Shown: positions 1-10,872, counted from the first letter of the stretch. The stretch is DNA of 64,000 nt from Streblospio benedicti (GCA_019095985.1 CM032660.1:35420937-35484936); one strand, 5' to 3'. Notes: generated by a model from the sequence alone, not told the origin. Made by a program: numbers and translations.

Positions 1-511
1 AAATCTTCGTTCTTCAAAAGTTTTTTCCACACCGGGTTTAATGAAAAATATTTTTTATCTTGCTTTATCAAGCATGAAATCCTCAAAGAAATAACTACCA
101 GTGAATTGAAGAAATTGAATGTTAAAGACCCAAAAAGAACCAGTTACCAACAAATGAGATGTTCATGGGGAAAGAGGCTTCAAAAGCATTGAAAAAGAAA
201 TGGAACAGTCTGATAGGGGAGATCTCTGAGTGTCAAGAAGGGATAGCAGGTTTGCCATTCTATGTCCCTGTGGCAGCTTCAAGCACAAGTTCGAAAGCAA
301 AGAAAGTTATTCCAAGTCCTGGCACAAAGCCTATGTCGAGTCGGGAGATTATATTCTGAAGAAATTACCCATTCACAAAAAGTTGTTGAAGAGACTTTCA
401 GCCACTGACCCCACAGCAATAGGTTGTTCAGGGACAGCTTCATTTTTTGAAGAAGCTAGAAAGGATTTTCCAACAGTACTAGATGAAGAAGAAATGGATG
501 ATGAATTCTAG
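1..511 (+). pseudogene. hAT-like transposase fragment (central/C-terminal part)
   Basis: Read in more than one frame, this stretch resembles the middle of large hAT/DUF4371-type transposases: a 'FLSCFIKHEIL' segment, a 'LKKLNVKDP' segment, then 'KLLKRLSATDPTAIG' and an acidic end 'DEEEMDDEF' (about 230-511). The open part from 230 is only 93 codons, and the reading frame shifts between the segments, so no intact protein is encoded. The fragment stops where a short repeat begins near 495. The 'FLSCFIK' segment also occurs in the hAT copy at 32,078-33,424, which suggests one transposon family. Family assignment is from motif memory; the frame disruption is seen directly. Confidence 0.55.
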
Positions 512-790
512 AAAAACGGCAGAAAGGAAATGCCCGTGAATTGTCAAAATCATAACAAACCTAAGACTACACGATAGTCTCTACCACAGACGCTCGCTAC
601 GCCAGTGAGCCTTGGCGCCGAAAAGTCAGTGGGCCGCTGTAAAAGAGACAATAACGATATACCTCATTCCCAAATACATGTAATTATTCGTATAGCGTTT
701 ATTTGTAACAAACTTAACAAACTTAATAAACGGATCCGCGAATGAGGTAAATTAAACACATGGACGAAAAAAAGCCAATTTTATTACAGA
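495..790 (+). repeat. Dispersed short repeat R1, copy 1 (MITE-like)
   Basis: About 290 bp share long blocks with 10,873-11,182, including 'ATACCTCATTCCCAAATACA', 'AAACGGATCCGC' and 'TTAAACACATGGACGAAAAA'. Both copies start next to a hAT fragment and end 150-450 bp upstream of the first ATG of a related leader exon (1,224 and 11,335). A shorter version of its left part lies at 6,290-6,395. It carries no coding potential. Confidence 0.7.
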
Positions 791-889
791 AACCTTTCGT
801 AGGAATTAATATAGCCTAAATGTCATGATATATGACGTAACACGGACTTTAAAAAATATATGCAAATAATTTTTTTCGTACCCACGCTT

Positions 890-899
890 GCGCATGCGC
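890..899. promoter_or_regulatory. NRF1-like palindrome GCGCATGCGC
   Basis: A perfect GCGCATGCGC palindrome, the consensus bound by NRF1 in animals, lies 324 bp upstream of the ATG at 1,224. It sits in a small GC-richer patch of otherwise AT-rich DNA, so a promoter for the downstream gene is plausible. Function is inferred. Confidence 0.4.
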
Positions 900-1223
900 A
901 CACCAGTTTTTTAATTTTCCGCGGACAAAAACATGGCGGGTGAAATTTTTTTTTAGATGCAGCATTTTATTGAATGTATACATAATATTAGTTGAAGACA
1001 TCCATTGGATACATAATATTTTATTCAGCACTTAGAGTAGAATGTGACTTTTAGACGTAACATCCATGTAGATGAAACATAATATTTTATTCATCACTAA
1101 CTCAAATAGAGAACAGAAACCAATTACACTGTGTCAACTTTGATTTTAATTTTAGATGTTTATTTTTGATCTAATGTGACATTAGCTGCAGAAATTTCTT
1201 GCTTTTTTGGATAAATAACTGAA

Positions 1224-3539
1224 ATGGCAGACGAGGAATCTCAGGATACTCCACAAAGCTCAGATTCTGATCATTCAGAGAATTCCCAGGGTGAAGGACC
1301 TCAAATTGACTGGACAGGAGTCATTCCACCTCAACCATCCCCACAACTTGCACAAGAGCCTACGGATGACGTTTCTACAGTTTGTTATTCCAGTAAGTTT
1401 CCTAAAGCAATTAACCCATAATCTACCAGCAATTTCATACATAATGCAACCATAAACATTCGTCAAAATAGGTCATGTTCAGCATTTTAAGTCCAATATA
1501 TAATCTTTACTAGAATCGTTCAAACTACTCATTTCTTCACGAGAATTGGTATGTGTATTTAGAAATGCATTCTCTGTCTTATTTTAACAAAACCAGCACA
1601 GGATTATAGACATGTACACCCAAATTTTGTCTCAAACATTGCCTGTTATGCGGGGCTCGGTTCGAAATGCGTACTACGAGATTGATTTTGGCAGTGGTTT
1701 TCAACAATGTTCAGAGCTATCAAAAAGAGCATGTATGAAACGAAAATGAATATAAAAATGCTTACATTTTGAGATATCCGTTCCGTTAGACTTGCAATTA
1801 TGTCGTCGTAATGTTCACCACAGACCAAGAACTCCACGTGAACAGTTTGGTGTGCGGTATGGTAGGTAAAAAATGGAGTAAATACGAGTATTTCGGGCTT
1901 GAATATAGACGCGTTAAAACATGTTTTGTGCGAAAATAATTTTTCTTCCAAATAATATATGGATTTAATGAAAACCCTGCTTAGTTTTAACAAAATTCAG
2001 TTAGGAAAAGATAATTTATGCGTTTCTATTCTGTCAGACCGAACTTTAGTCAAGATGGTGAGTGGGGGTGTGTGAAAATACGTGATGGAAGTCGGTGCCA
2101 GTCAATAGATGAATTATCAATTAATACATTGTATTGTAAATCTATCACCATAAATTTCATCAAGGGGGGCTGGGGGTTTTGCCAGTTTTGCCCCCAGTCG
2201 GGGGTTCGGTGTTCAGGGGAAGCTCCCCCAGAAATTTTGCAAACATTTTCATAACCAGACCATTTCTCCCACCAAAATTTGCCTAATCTTAGATTAAATA
2301 ATGAATCTAAGCAATAAGCCTCCCATGACAAAAAGTAACGATCATTTAAAAACTAAATTGAAGTTTAATTTTTTATTTTATTCCAGTTTTTGTTGGCTCT
2401 GACTCTGGCCAGTTTGGCTTACTACCCTCACGTGGGGGGTCATCTCACGGTACCGTGGAGGAGTTCGTCGCCATGTACCCCCCCAGGTGGCCATTGCCCA
2501 TGTTATCTTCTCAAATTTCACAACATTTAGAGAAATCAGATTCCACATCAATGGCGATGGGTAAGTAGGGGTACTACATATTGAAATATTTATAAATTAT
2601 TTTTTAAAGATCATGTCTAACATTTTGGATATTGATAAAATGTAAATATTGGTAAATTTAGTAATTTGGACAGTCTTACTGTAATAATCACATCATGTTA
2701 CAACCCTACCTCAGCAGTGAAGTACGTCGTTCAGACCGGAAAAGCTGACGATAAACCAAGGGAGGATCTCTTTCCCTCTGCTCCATCATGTTCGGAAAGG
2801 AACGAAAACTTGATGAGCTTCTTCGAAAGATTGGATGAACAGGTACATCCTACCTCAGCAGTGAAGTACAGTCGAATGTGATGTCATCTTTGGACACATG
2901 TCAAACATGTCAAGGCATAACAGCATTTATCACCAAAAATTTGTATCTTTGTACAAATGTAGTGACTGTGGGAAGAAAGGCCTTCGGTTGGACATTCTAG
3001 TTCGTCATGGACGACAAGTCCACCAATGGAACAAGCAACAAGAGGAAGAAAAAAAGAAAGCAATCCAAACATCTGTCAAGATGGTACCAAACAAGAAATA
3101 CATAAGTAAGGAAAATAAAGAAAATGAGACTCAGGTAGCTGACCAGAGTAATGATGTAAATGAAGAATGTTTATTTCCGGGGGAAAATATACCCAGTGGG
3201 TTTTTTGAGAAAATTGATCAGAATGTCCATCCCACAATGGCAGAAACTCCAGATGAGTACGAGATAGCGCCGGCAGCTCCACGCGACGAGCTATGGAGGG
3301 AAAAAGAACTGAGGAACATGGAGAAAAAACTAATGGATAAGAAGATGATGAGAGACACTGTGATCAAACAATGCGATGAACTAGAAGCTAAAACCAAGGA
3401 TATGAGAGTGCTTCATGCAAGATGCGAAGAATCCAGAGAAATGCAAGCCGCAAGAAAAAGAATAACAGAGCTGGAAACAGAGAATGCCGCCTTGAGAATA
3501 ATGGCTGGCAAGTGGCTGGCTAGCCAACTTCAGCAGTAA
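1224..3539 (+). CDS. Unrecognised acidic-leader / C2H2-like zinc-finger / coiled-coil protein (gene A)
   Basis: Not a family I recognise. Exon 1 is 1,224-1,392 (56 codons, Asp/Glu/Ser-rich, ending DDVSTVCYS) with donor GTAAGT. Exon 2 is 2,387-2,560 (contains GSDSGQFGLLPSRGG and EEFVAMYPPRWPLPM) with donor GTAAGT. Phases match across both introns (phase 1 each). Exon 3 most likely starts at 2,715 after CCTACCTCAG and runs towards 3,539. Its first part ends FFERLDEQVHPT. The frame then changes near 2,855-2,880, by a tiny intron or a one-base error. The last part (2,898-3,539) has a CxxC...HxxxxH finger (YKCSDCGKKGL) preceded by an MSRHNSIYH segment, and a Lys/Glu-rich coiled coil over the last ~80 residues. 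A second 'FFEKIDQNVHPT' repeats the earlier motif. Probably nuclear; function unknown. Host gene or transposon-borne ORF cannot be settled. Confidence 0.5.
2155..2260. repeat. Short G/C-tract repeat in gene A intron 1
   Basis: Alternating G and C runs (GGGGGGCTGGGGGTTTTGCC, CCCCCAGTCGGGGG, GGGGAAGCTCCCCC) form nested short palindromes inside intron 1. Similar G-run/C-run sequence occurs near 31,860-31,905, so this is likely a fragment of a dispersed element. No coding content is seen. Confidence 0.4.
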
Positions 3540-3991
3540 TTCTTTTTGTGTGATAAGAACATTTGGACTTATTTATTTATTTATTTTTATCTATTTATTT
3601 ATGAGGTATCATTTAATGGTTCAGGGATGTTTTTAATTACTAAAGTTATGTATTCTTTTAACATATGAATATTTGATATGACTGTGCCAAGATGCCTTCA
3701 ATTTATTAAATGTGTTCATTTTAATATGTGATTAATGACTGTGATAATATACATTTAATACATGTGTTCAATTTTCTATATCATTAGTTGACGTTGCTCA
3801 ATTGCAGTTAATGCATGTGTTCAATTTTCTATATCATTAGTTGACGTCGCTCAATTTTCTATGTCAATTTGTTTTTATAGTATACATAGTTTTTTTTTTT
3901 TTATAATGAGATGATTATTACAGGGTTTTGTGTGATGATTATTTTGTTAATACAAGTCATGAGGTCATGACATTTTTTTATTAAGTGGGGG
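3540..3991 (+). other. 3' UTR-like AT-rich stretch with AUUUA runs and a tandem duplication
   Basis: Directly after the gene A stop codon there are four ATTTA-type units (TTTATTTATTTATTTTTATC), as in unstable mRNAs. At 3,761-3,865 a ~53-bp unit beginning CATGTGTTCAATTTTCTA occurs twice in tandem. No canonical AATAAA was found close to the stop; ATTAAA at ~3,709 could serve. Confidence 0.4.
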
Positions 3992-4576
3992 TGTAATGTA
4001 ATAATCACAGTTATCCTCACGTGTTCGTAGTTATCCACACGTGAATATTGTTTTTATCAGTAATGATACATCGTACGCTTACGGCGGACACATTTGAGTA
4101 CTCACATATCATTGCCAGTATTCCATATTGTTGTTTAGATATATTTTTAACATTTGTTTTAGTCTCATATGTGAGTAATGATGATTTTTGTACATTTTAT
4201 GAGGATAATTATTTATGTCAGACATACTACTTCCGGCTGTGGTTGCTAGGGAAGTAGTACCGTTGTCAAGGACAGACTATAAAAGCAGGTCAAGTCTGTT
4301 TACACTGCGGATACTCTGATAGGACTTTGTCCTTAACACTTTGGTAATTATCTATGGTTTATTATATAGATAGTCAATTTGAGTTACGCCATTTGTTAAA
4401 GTATTTATAACTGAACACTCGTTCATTGATATTATATATTGCAGTATACCCTGTATAATAGATATTTAGTACTTTATAATTTGTTTACCATCACTGTCAA
4501 GTCACGAATGTAAACATTTGATTATTTATGTTATTAAAAGTTATATATTTCAACATCTCTCGTTCGTGTCATCACA
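3992..4576 (+). mobile_element. Candidate solitary LTR (fossil)
   Basis: A ~585-bp block begins TGTAATGTAATAATC right after a purine-rich AAGTGGGGG tract. It contains a TATAAAA box at 4,278-4,284 followed by a likely transcript start region, an ATTAAA near the end, and ends ...GTCATCACA. This layout (purine tract, TG...CA ends, internal promoter and polyA signal) suits an LTR. No second LTR or pol region was seen, so if correct it is a solo LTR or the 3' end of a decayed element. It could instead be an ordinary promoter. Confidence 0.35.
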
Positions 4577-5002
4577 TTGCACCATTTAATAAATACAATT
4601 TGAACCTTAAAACGTTTATCAACGTCATCAACCTCATCAACACAACATTAAAGAGAAGTGTGTGTGCCGTGTGAAAAAAGTGTATCCGCATGCACCTCAG
4701 ACCCCAGAGGCAAAGACTAATACATTTGTATCAACTGTGTTTAAGGTAATATAATACTTCCAAGTTATAATCTCTTTGATATCGATTTGAAACAGATTTT
4801 GGCATAGTATTCTTGTCAAGGCAAATGGTCATTATTAGCATTACTGTAAATTGTGCATTATTTGATTTGTTCTAGATCGATAATTTAATTTAACATTTTG
4901 ATTTACCGGATAATTTTGTACCAAATGATACATGTATTGCCAAATGTCAAATATTATGCGATTCTCCATTTTCAGCTCCTACAGTCCACCAGTTCTGCCA
5001 CA

Positions 5003-5602
5003 ATGCCATGCCATTTCAACAAAGCCTGGGTCAAGGAGTATGACTGGGTAGAGCCTGTGGAAGGCAGCGTGTCACGTGCAAGGTGCCGAGTTTGTGCAAA
5101 AACTTTTGATATTGGTTCCATGGGCGCAAGTGCGGCACGCAGCCACAACAGAGGTTTGCTCAGACAACGCGAATGTTATAATGGGGAAGAACAATGGTGT
5201 GGTGTCAAGCATTCTCAAGACCAATGCCAATATTATGGTGTGTGGCTGCCTGTGCCATCTGGTGGCAATCGCTGCTAGAAATGCAGCCAAAACAGTTACC
5301 AATACATATTGAAGACACCTTGCTTGACATCATGTATCACCTGAAAGGAAGCAGTAAAAGGAATCAACAATTCAGGGAAATACAGGAAGCATGTGGCCTT
5401 GATGCTAAAGGTTTGCTAGCGTACTGCCCAACTCGTTGGCTCTCACTTGGGCAATGCATCCCCAGAATCCTTGAAAATTTAGTTCCTCTTAAAGTCTTTT
5501 TTGGAAAGGATCTCAAAGATGATGCAAAATCCACTAAACGTCATGCTATTGAAGATGCAGTGTCAAGTAAAAGGCAGAAAGTGGAAGAGAAAGCAAAACC
5601 TG
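5003..5602 (+). pseudogene. hAT-type transposase remnant: BED-like finger joined to transposase core
   Basis: The ATG at 5,003 starts MPCHFNKAWVKEYDW followed by a BED/ZnF-like ARCRVCAKTFDI motif. After about 45 residues the sequence jumps to the transposase core (CSDNANVIMGKNNGV, then MVCGCLCHLVAIAA), which is continued in another frame by IEDTLLDIMYHLKGSSKRN and CPTRWLSLGQCIPRI up to a splice-like donor GTTAGT at 5,603. The core is strongly similar to the hAT copy at 27,266-28,402 (minus), which keeps the several hundred residues missing here. The copy is therefore internally deleted and frameshifted. The Lys/Glu-rich tail ending EEKAKPG starts the repeated exon series that follows. Confidence 0.65.
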
Positions 5603-6290
5603 GTTAGTGTAAAATTTAATTGAAATGTCATTAAGACTAAATAGTAAATATGAGCTATTTGACAATTAAGAAAAATTCTATGATGATGTCATTTCAAGTT
5701 GTGTTATTATGAAAAGTAAAATGTACTTTTTGCTCTGTTTTCAGAACTGTCTAAGACATCTTCCAGTAGGAAGCCTGAAGAACTGGAATCTAGCCATGCA
5801 CACTCGAAGCAGATTGAGAAAGCAAAGCCTGGTTAGTATAAACTTAAAGTGAAATCTCATCAATACTGAAGAGTAAATATAAGTTATTTGACAATTAAGA
5901 AATATTCAATCATCATCGTCATTTCAAGTTCTGTTATTATGAAAAGTAAAATGCACTTTTTGCTCTGTTTTCAGAACCGTCTAAGACATCTTCCAGTAGG
6001 AAGCCTGAAGAAGTCGATGCACATTCAAAGCAGAGTAGTGAGAAAGCGAAGCCTGGTTAGTGTGGAATTTAATTGATTTAAATTTTACAAATAAAATGAA
6101 ATCTGTTCAAGACTAAAGAAGAAACATGAGTTATATTGAAAATTAAAATAAATTAAATCATGATCATCTTTTCAAGTTTTGTTAATATGAGAAATAAATG
6201 TACTTTTTGCTAATTTCAGAGACTGCGAAGGCATCTTCATCTGCCAGAGAGAAGCACAAGAAGTCTAGTTCCAGCAAGTCAACGCAGCAT
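5603..6290 (+). repeat. Tandemly repeated intron-exon unit (~225 bp)
   Basis: Three successive intron+exon blocks follow the exon ending at 5,602, with donors GTTAGT at 5,603, 5,832 and 6,056. Each intron is near-identical (blocks like CTTTTTGCTCTGTTTTCAGAAC). Two of the exons read PSKTSSSRKPEE... and end in a KAKPG-like sequence. The last exon (from 6,220) is more diverged (KASSSAREKHKKSS). The unit length is 229 then 224 bp. Such a series would add Ser/Lys-rich repeats to the encoded protein. The duplication is seen directly; expression is unknown. Confidence 0.75.
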
Positions 6291-6395
6291 GGTTCCCACA
6301 GCTCCCGATTATCGGGAATTAGCAATGATTTTTTTATTTGACCTCTCGGCCCGGGAAATAGCAATGAATTCTAGAAATAACGGCAGAAACCGGGA
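6290..6395 (+). repeat. hAT-like MITE fragment (R1 family, short copy)
   Basis: Begins CATGGTTCCCACAGCTCC and matches the first ~105 bp of the repeat at 10,873. It breaks the downstream end of the repeated Ser/Lys exon and separates it from the transposase sequence that resumes near 6,396. Confidence 0.7.
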
Positions 6396-7397
6396 AATGC
6401 CAAAAGAGTTAAGAGAGCATATCTCAGTGTCAGGGTCTCAGGTCAAAAAAGACAACAGCATAATGATGCAGTTTTTAAAGAAATGTTGCAACGTACATCT
6501 TACTTCCAACAAAAGATTGATGAAGTGAAACTTCATGGTGACGAAGGCTTAGTGAAGGCCTTCACTGCCTTCTACTTTGTTGCAAAAGAGGAAATGGCTA
6601 ATTGCAAAGTAGAATCTGTGCTCAAACTTTTAGAGTCAATGGGTTGTGCTGCAATAAATACTTTTCAACACCGATCCAAAGGGTCCATGCAGGAAATTTT
6701 TCATACTATTGGACAGGCTATATTACAGGAAATCAAAGATGAGATAAATGTGCTGGTTGTCTTGGTTTGCTTTGTGACGATGTAACTGATATCGCAACAT
6801 TGGAACAAATGGTAACATTTGTTCAGTATGTTTTCCAAGGACAGGTTACTGTTAAATTTTTTGGTGTGGAAAATTTGTTGGAAAAGTCTGATTCGGCTAA
6901 TGCCGAAACGATGCTGGAAGTTTTGCAGAGAAACTTTGGCAAATGCAAAATTAAAATGTCAAAAATTACATCTATGGCTAGCGATGGAGCTAGTGTTATG
7001 ATGGGGAAAACTGGTGGATTCGCAGCCAAACTCCGACAAGCTCATTCCCCTGCTCTATTAAATATTCAGTATGTGTGTCACAAGTTGGCACTTGCTTGTA
7101 CTACTTCAAACACTGATGTGAAACCAATAGTTGTATCAAGTTGCTGAGTCAAGTTCAGCTGAACTTGAAGGAGAAGAGATTGATGATCCAGATTCAAAAT
7201 CAGAATCCAAAATCTCTGGCAGTGAAAAAGACCCAGGAGAGGTTCAACCAGCTGGAGGTCCACAATTGCAGTATGTGCCAGAATTAAACCATAATCAGCT
7301 TATGCAACTGTTTCATCTTGATGATTGTGGCCAAGCAGAATCTGATGATGATTCAGCACTTGGATCTGGGTCAGATGCAGATGCAGATGGTTATTAA
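6396..7397 (+). pseudogene. hAT transposase remnant (C17orf113/ZNF862-like type)
   Basis: Two overlapping frames (6,483-6,785 and 6,767-7,147) give a hAT-like core: a helical segment around LKLLESMGCAAIN, FHTIGQAILQEIKD, LLCDDVTDIATLEQMV (equivalent to the usual DEST D motif), GKCKIKMSKITSMASDGAS with MMGKTGGFAAKLR, and YVCHKLALAC. The frame shifts near 6,770 and again near 7,140. The 3' part (7,131-7,397) is a very acidic tail ending DADADGY. The C-terminal dimerisation motif is absent. It is a decayed DNA transposon or a domesticated relic; only the frame breaks are direct evidence. Confidence 0.65.
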
Positions 7398-7725
7398 GGA
7401 GACATTCATTATGGTTTATCTCCTGAGGCTGTCCTTGTATTATAGACTGTAGTTGACTAGTGATTAGACTAGTGACGCTTTGCTTTTAGCTAATGCTTCA
7501 GGGTCTAAACTTATTTGACTTGATTGTCATGTAACATGCTTTGTATATATAATGCTTATTTCAGCAAACATTTTTAATATTGGAATGGATACACATGTAT
7601 GTCTTTTACAGTTGTATTTCTCTTGGTGACTTCTGAAATCACCATTCATGTAAAGATACATGACCCATGTCCCAGTCTGGTAACAATTCAGATTCTTACC
7701 AGACTCATTTTTTGGAAAATTTAAA

Positions 7726-7990
7726 CACAGGGTTCCCAGCACTCCTGGAAAACGGGAAATACCAATGAATTTCATATTTGCAATTCCCGGGCCATGAAAC
7801 CCACGGGAATTTGACATAGTTAAAACAAATCCGGGAAATCATGGTTCCCAGCGGTACCGGGAGGTCGTGAGAAACCTGGGATTTGAAATTTTGGACGGGA
7901 GCACGGGAAAAGGGCGGGGATTTTGTCGATTTGGCTAAAAAACGGGAAAGAACCTGGAATTTTGAGTTTTTCTAATAAAAAATGCAACTT
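7726..7990 (+). repeat. hAT-like MITE (CAGGGTTCCCAG end)
   Basis: Starts CAGGGTTCCCAGCACTCC and is rich in CCGGGAA / TTCCCGG palindromes. The first ~120 bp recur at 11,520-11,640. A second CATGGTTCCCAG starts internally at ~7,842, so two related elements may be nested. There is no coding potential. Confidence 0.6.
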
Positions 7991-8763
7991 TCTGTCAAAA
8001 AATCACTCACCGATGTAAACATCGTACTCGATTGCCCCAACAGTCAGTTTATTAGTGCCGGCGCAGCCCCTGGCGCAGAAATTTCATTCTGCGCGTAGTA
8101 GTTCGAGTATGAATGATCGAATACCCCCGAAATAGCCTCTATCGGTGTGCTCTGTTGTGGCATACGGCTGCAATGACCGAAGAAAACCAACTACTGATCG
8201 AGGATGCATAATGCAGCCTGTATCGCCGTGCTTTTTTACAATCATCATCGAATAAAACTAGCTGTAGATAAAGGCTGAATATATTAACTGGGCTCCAGTC
8301 TCTATCGTCAAGCGTGGTAACAACACATGGTTGGAATGATCAACAAACACCAACTAGCAATAGAGGCTGCATAAATTGAGAAAAAAGGCAGACATTTTGT
8401 GGAGAAACAATTCCTCCCAGGGGAAGTAAATTGCAGGAATATGTCACACGTGTGCTTTGTTGACTTGAAAGCTGACCAAAGTTGGATACATTCATTGAAG
8501 GATTGAATGGTATGTGTTTCATTTGCCAACATGTTTGTAATATTTGGATGTTAAAGGATTTTATGTGGCATTCAATTTGGTCACATTTTCAAATCTTGTG
8601 ATGGCTTCATTTGATATGTATTAGATATCTCATTGTCAAAGAACATTTGGCTTAACATGTCATTCTGCCTAGCTCCTATCAATATTAGAGATGCTTAGTA
8701 GCTATTTTCCAGGTTTGAACCTGTAATACAGTATTCAATTTTTTGCACTTTGGTCTTGTTCAG

Positions 8764-9420
8764 GTGGTGCTGATCAGATCAAGTTACCAAAATGTCACAA
8801 GGGTCTGAGTCCGACCGGTCACTGGTTGAATCAAATGCGCAAGACACTCCAGCAAACTCCCCAAAAAGCAGCCCCCCCCACTTCCCCCCAGCCATCGATG
8901 ATTGGCATTTTGTGTATGAGGAGATTCGACCCGTTACTGTTGAGAATCCCGATGAGGTGTCTACCATTGCCTTTTCTCTGGACTACTCTAGTGATTCTGC
9001 ATATGAGGTAACTTGTTAATTTAAACCCACAAGCTAAATAAAAAAGAACATGAATTTACCTTCACTGAATCTTTGTGTGACCAAGGCATTGAGATGATGT
9101 TGAAATGTCAGAAATGTTTCAAAATTACAAAGATTCAGTGAAGGTAAATTCATATTTATATAATAATAATGAATCCTGAATTAAACAACCTACATTTGTG
9201 GAAAAAGAAAATGTATAATTTTGAAATGTTTGAAATTTCATTTTAACTGTGAAAATAGCAAATTCTAGAAGTATGATTCTTATTATAGCATCAGCGGCCT
9301 AAAGAGTTTGGAAGTGATGAGAACCATGCTGATGAGGAAGAATCTGAGGCTGAGCGGCACTTTCGGGTGGATCACATGTGCCATGGTTGCGGCTTTCTCC
9401 CTCCATCTTCTGTTGCTCTT
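8764..9420 (+). CDS. Unrecognised acidic-leader gene B (5' exons)
   Basis: A non-coding first exon probably ends at 8,509 (donor GTATGT), spliced to 8,764 after TTGTTCAG. The ATG at 8,792 opens a 72-codon coding part (to 9,007, donor GTAACT), Ser-rich, with AIDDWHFVYEEIRPV and ending EVSTIAFSLDYSSDSAYE. The next exon is 9,289-9,420 (phase 0 in and out, donor GTAAGT). It is acidic (SDENHADEEESEAE) with a possible metal-binding CHGCGF pair. The leader is related to those of genes A and C. No exon beyond 9,420 could be placed; a Penelope fragment and a hAT fragment follow. Function unknown. Confidence 0.45.
9050..9153. repeat. Perfect 27-bp inverted repeat in gene B intron
   Basis: The arm at 9,050-9,076 (ATGAATTTACCTTCACTGAA...) is perfectly complementary to 9,127-9,153, with a 50-nt loop. 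It could be a small MITE or fold into a hairpin in the intron RNA. Confidence 0.8.
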
Positions 9421-9734
9421 GTAAGTATAATGATTTGTATTGATTTTATTCTGCTTTTAGACCTCAAATCATATAAATAATTTGTAAAGCTTTTTTTGGC
9501 TGAATTTCATAATTCCTAAATAACTTTTTTGAAAATTGGTTTTACTGAAAATAAACCCAACTGCTGTTACATAATAGATTACATTTTCACCTAATGTTTA
9601 TGAAAATAAAGTTGTAATAAATTAAGGGTATTTCTTTCTTTATTCAATTAGATCATATAATATTTGACAAAAAACATTAAATATGCATCATAAATGCCAT
9701 ACAATGCATTGAAAAATACAATTAAAATAACCTG

Positions 9735-9809
9735 GAAAATGATAAATAAACCTGGAAAAAACCTTGAAATCACCTGGAATTTGGTATCGCCAAGTTGCTG
9801 GGAACCATG
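9735..9809 (-). repeat. hAT-like MITE fragment
   Basis: On the minus strand it begins CATGGTTCCCAGCAACTT and continues with repeated TTTCCAGG motifs, like the repeats at 36,938-37,035 and 38,265-38,396. It abuts the Penelope fragment. Confidence 0.45.
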
Positions 9810-9829
9810 TAATAGTCGATAGACAAGAT

Positions 9830-10180
9830 AATAACAAAACAGAAAATTATGTAGGCTTAACTGAAAATTCATTCAAATCTAGATATAATAACCACACATC
9901 ATCTTTCAGTAACCAAAGCAAACATCATAGCACTACACTAAGTCAATACATTTGGTCTCTGAAGGACCAAAACATCCCTTACACTTTGAAATGGAAAATA
10001 TTAGCAAAAGGAAGACAATACAGAACCTCCACAAAATCATGCAACCTGCGCTTGATGGAAAAATATCTGATAATATGCAAACCACACCTAGCCACACTGA
10101 ATATAAGAAATGAGCTATCAAGTGAATGTAGACATAAGAAGAAACACCTCCTTTGCAATTTCCAACCAACACATTCCTGA
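9830..10180 (+). mobile_element. Penelope-like element 3' fragment (GIY-YIG endonuclease)
   Basis: The ORF tail reads ENYVGLTENSFKSRYNNH ... STTLSQYIWSLKDQ ... KWKIL ... CNLRLMEKYLIICK ... LNIRNELSSECRHKKK, the characteristic C-terminal GIY-YIG nuclease of Penelope-like retroelements. The two catalytic GIY-YIG strands correspond to the residues around YVG, and the Arg lies in FKSRYNNH. The reverse transcriptase upstream is missing, as is usual for a 5'-truncated retroelement insertion. The reading frame is open to a stop at 10,180. Confidence 0.7.
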
Positions 10181-10429
10181 CGATAGATTAATTTGTATAT
10201 ATTATATATATATGGACATGTAATATATTTGTTGACTTCTCTATTTGATCAATTTTTAGTGGTGTCGCACTCTACTGTTTAACATTATTGGTGGTAGTAG
10301 TAACGGTAGTAGTAGATTGTGGTGTTGTTGTTTTTTAGGACCTGTACAACCAGGACCTGTAGTATCCACTAATGGAGATTCTGAGTTTCTTGCAATGAAT
10401 AATGAGATTCTGAGTGGCTCAAATATGAA

Positions 10430-10872
10430 GATGGGAAGATGTGGTGCGAGATCTGTGTTAAACATAAAAAGAAAAACAAAATGAAAAAAGGATGCAGAAA
10501 TTTTCGAACCAGTTGCCTCGACAGACATGTACGATCAAGTTCACATAAATGTGCACTGAAAGACCAAACTAACAGCGAGGTGTTTATCAGCACAACAGCC
10601 ACCGCCCTTGACAAGAAGGATGAGGCATTGAGAAAATGTTTGAAAACAGTTTACTGAATTATTAATTAAAGAGAAATTACCTTTATCCAAATACAAATCA
10701 CTCTATGAATTTCAGAGAGTGCAAGGTGTAGACATTTCCGCGTTAAATGTGCATGGGGATGATTACAGCAGCCGTACCTCAGCCCTTGGTATGCTTGATT
10801 CAATTGCATATGTTACACGAACATAGAAGAAGTGGTGCAAACAGGAGATTTTTTTAGTGTATTAATTGATGA
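10430..10872 (+). pseudogene. hAT transposase N-terminal fragment (zinc finger + start of core)
   Basis: The region encodes MWCEICVKHKKKNK, CRNFRTSCLDRHVRSSSH (a CxxC...HxxxxxH finger as in C17orf113/ZNF862-type proteins), then KEKLPLSKYKSLYEF and GDFFSVLIDE. The last residues match the '(V)LIDESTD' catalytic strand seen in the intact part of the copy at 29,809-30,009. The sequence is cut exactly there by the repeat beginning at 10,873. There is a frame change near 10,655. Confidence 0.65.

Noticed and set aside
5603-6290. CRISPR-like or satellite array
   Set aside because: The repeated unit contains matched splice sites and coding exons; it is a tandem intron-exon duplication.
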